DNA from: Trichocoleus desertorum ATA4-8-CV12
Lineage (GTDB): Bacteria > Cyanobacteriota > Cyanobacteriia > FACHB-46
Length of the DNA: 64,000 bases
Direction of reading: 5' to 3'
Assembly: GCA_019358975.1 (NCBI GenBank)
Contig: JAHHIL010000002.1
Coordinates: 1-64,000, forward strand
Shown here: piece by piece, positions 62,707 through 64,000 of the stretch
How the letters are laid out: the number at the start of each line of letters is the position of its first letter
Position numbering within the stretch: position 1 is the stretch's first letter
The notes under the pieces: generated by a model
Seen by the model: the letters and a program-made list of their open reading frames with translations, nothing else
Databases searched by the model: none
What the model was told of the DNA's origin: nothing
Translations under genes and position numbers: made by a program

Positions 62707-62769
62707 ATTTTGTCTTTCACAGAAGCCCACTGATTACCCGTCCCTCAAGGTTCGGAATTTTCACCCTTT

Positions 62770-62783
62770 TAAGACTAGTCTTA
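62770..62783. promoter_or_regulatory. Perfect 14-bp palindrome between scpB and DUF760
   Basis: TAAGACTAGTCTTA, embedded in a larger CACCC...GGGTG inverted repeat (about 62763-62788), lies 59 bp upstream of the next ATG. It could be an operator or, as RNA, a hairpin terminator of the scpB unit, though no T-tract follows. Confidence 0.45.
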
Positions 62784-62841
62784 GGGGTGGGTGGAAGTGC
62801 CACAATAGTACAAATAAGCAAGCAAACCCTTTAGCGTCCTT

Positions 62842-63198
62842 ATGGTCTTTAACCCTGAAAGTGCTAAGTTCCTTGGCTCTGACCCCGAAAATGCTCAAGC
62901 TAATCCGTTGCTGAAATATCTGCAACATCAGTCGCCTGAGGTGCTAGCGCGGGTTGCCAAGTCAGTCACGCCTGAGGTGAAACAAATTATTTCCCACAAC
63001 GTTCAGGGTTTGGTGGGAATGTTACCCAGTGAAGGCTTTAACGTTCAAATTACGACCGATCGTGACAATCTAGCGGGTCTGCTCGCCTCTGCCATGATGA
63101 CGGGCTATTTCCTGCGTCAAATGGAGCAACGTATGGAACTAGAAGGTGTTTTGGCGGGTTCGATGTCACTGTACGAAGATCCAAGCACCAACCCATAA
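62842..63198 (+). CDS. DUF760 domain protein
   Basis: 118 residues. ENPLLKYLQHQSPEVLARVAKSVTPEVKQIISHNVQGLVGMLP is written here as ANPLLKYLQHQSPEVLARVAKS, then VTPEVKQIISHNVQGLVGMLP and AGLLASAMMTGYFLRQMEQRMELE. This is the DUF760 family, found in cyanobacteria and plastids. Predicted helical, soluble. Function not established. Confidence 0.88.
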   Translation: MVFNPESAKFLGSDPENAQANPLLKYLQHQSPEVLARVAKSVTPEVKQIISHNVQGLVGMLPSEGFNVQITTDRDNLAGLLASAMMTGYFLRQMEQRMELEGVLAGSMSLYEDPSTNP

Positions 63199-63262
63199 CC
63201 TAGAAGCTTTCTAATCTCTAAAAAGAATTTTTCAGGATCGCGAAGATTGACCTAACCCCTAG

Positions 63263-63285
63263 CCCCTTCCCTGCCAGGGAAGGGG
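63263..63285. terminator. Perfect 10-bp hairpin near the htrA stop
   Basis: CCCCTTCCCT-GCC-AGGGAAGGGG lies between the convergent DUF760 and HtrA-like genes, followed on both sides by A/T-rich sequence but without a long T-tract. This hairpin is also a common dispersed cyanobacterial repeat, so it may be a repeat acting as terminator. Confidence 0.6.
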
Positions 63286-63299
63286 AATAAGATAGCAGA

Positions 63300-64000
63300 T
63301 TAGCCCATTTCTTCGCTGGGAAAAGCGCTGGGCTGAACTCGCAGGCGTTGAGCTTTGCCGTTGCGGTTAATTTCTAAATTGAGCTGTGCTCCTACAACAC
63401 TCGCCTCAACCATCTCTTGCACTTCAGAAGCGGTTCTAACGGGCTTATTATTGATTTTTTGAATCACATCTCCCTGCTGCAAACCTGCCTTGTCAGCGGG
63501 TGAGCCGTCTAAAACTTTGACAATCAAGACGCCTTGATCTTGCGTCACCTTAATGCCTAACTCGCGATCGCGATTGATTTCCTCTTTAATCTCGCCTGTT
63601 AGGTCAACCATTTGGATGCCCAGGTACGGATGCTCGGCGCGACCACTCCGAAACAGTTGCTCGGCAATGCGCTCAGCCGTCTCAATCGGAATGGCAAAGC
63701 CTAGCCCTTGAGCATCAGCCCGAATGGCTGTGTTGATGCCAATGACTTCTCCTTGCTCATTCAGCAAAGGCCCACCAGAGTTGCCCGGATTAATCGCCGC
63801 ATCAGTTTGGATAAATTGCACCCGCTTGTTGGGGACTCCCACTTGAGAACTAGAGCGGCCAATGGCGCTGATGATGCCAGCGGTGACGGTGTTATCTAGA
63901 CCTAAAGGATTGCCGATCGCGATCGCCCATTGTCCTGGCACTAATGATTGAGACTTGCCTAACTTAACGATAGGCAAGCTAGAAGCACTAATTTTGACCA
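63300..64000 (-). CDS. HtrA/DegP-type serine protease, 5' end beyond window
   Basis: A partial gene: the frame continues past the right edge, so the N-terminal part (signal, catalytic His and probably Asp) is missing. Visible: [26 protein letters not shown], the catalytic Ser in [24 protein letters not shown], and [22 protein letters not shown] domain follows (about the last 110 residues; [32 protein letters not shown]). One PDZ domain indicates the HhoA/HhoB/HtrA group of cyanobacterial periplasmic or lumenal proteases involved in protein quality control. Which of the three paralogues cannot be decided. Confidence 0.93.
   Translation of the reverse strand, partial: VKISASSLPIVKLGKSQSLVPGQWAIAIGNPLGLDNTVTAGIISAIGRSSSQVGVPNKRVQFIQTDAAINPGNSGGPLLNEQGEVIGINTAIRADAQGLGFAIPIETAERIAEQLFRSGRAEHPYLGIQMVDLTGEIKEEINRDRELGIKVTQDQGVLIVKVLDGSPADKAGLQQGDVIQKINNKPVRTASEVQEMVEASVVGAQLNLEINRNGKAQRLRVQPSAFPSEEMG

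Noticed and set aside
1-64000. tRNA or rRNA genes
   Set aside because: None seen: no T-loop GGTTCRA with matching acceptor stem was found in the spacers I read.
1-64000. Abundance of GCGATCGC
   Set aside because: This is the well-known HIP1 octamer of cyanobacteria; useful for identifying the host but not new.

Overview
The window is ordinary chromosome from a cyanobacterium. It encodes PSII PsbU, PSI PsaM and the NDH-1 subunit NdhN. Many conserved cyanobacterial families are present (DUF3110, DUF3120, DUF3153, DUF760, DUF1400, TIGR03279, TIGR02450, a cyanobacterial TamB). The octamer GCGATCGC (HIP1) is scattered throughout, as in many filamentous and unicellular cyanobacteria. Gene density is moderate, with intergenic spaces holding short tandem repeats, hairpins and small mobile elements. 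A Leptolyngbya-like lineage would fit, but I cannot fix the genus from sequence alone.

Layout. 1-6 kb: a short membrane gene, a frameshifted pentapeptide-repeat pseudogene and a very large TamB-like protein on the minus strand. 6-12 kb: DUF3110, murQ, an EGY1-like site-2 protease, a membrane-anchored PIN-like protein and a secreted three-repeat protein. 11.6-15.3 kb: a minus-strand operon of an ABC ATPase, two ABC-2 permeases and an alkaline-phosphatase-fold enzyme, with a heptamer repeat array inside it. 15.5-18.3 kb: a secreted protein, an EAL-domain remnant, an aldo/keto reductase, a Trp-rich protein and ndhN. 18.4-19.8 kb: IS200/IS605-type element A with a tnpB whose zinc finger is damaged. 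20-30 kb: a VWA protein and partner, a CHASE3-GAF-GGDEF cyclase, a TIGR03279 radical SAM protein, uppP, an FHA-adenylate cyclase, psbU and nadB.

30.9-32.4 kb: element B (tnpB plus a divergent small ribbon-helix-helix gene). 32.6-36 kb: a TPR protein, psaM, a well-formed MITE with a 12-bp target duplication, and phoU. 36.1-36.4 kb: a heavily structured non-coding region that looks like an IscB-type omega RNA (HEARO), with no IscB gene nearby. 36.5-47 kb: rnr, ubiX, secreted and repeat proteins, aroK, argB and two tandem alpha/beta hydrolases. 47-55.5 kb: membrane proteins, scpA, a sugar nucleotidyltransferase and a DUF1400 hydrolase. 55.6-57.0 kb: element C (again tnpB plus a divergent RHH gene). 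57-64 kb: a methyltransferase, truB, an S9 peptidase, an ABC ATPase overlapping scpB, DUF760, and an HtrA-type protease cut by the right edge.

Main points of interest: (1) the orphan omega-RNA-like structure upstream of rnr; (2) two different tnpB elements that each carry a divergent RHH regulator where tnpA would sit, one with a perfect palindrome between the two genes; (3) the MITE with 14-bp inverted repeats and a 12-bp duplication; (4) several recognisable gene remnants. All functional calls come from reading the sequence and from memory of protein families; no search was run.
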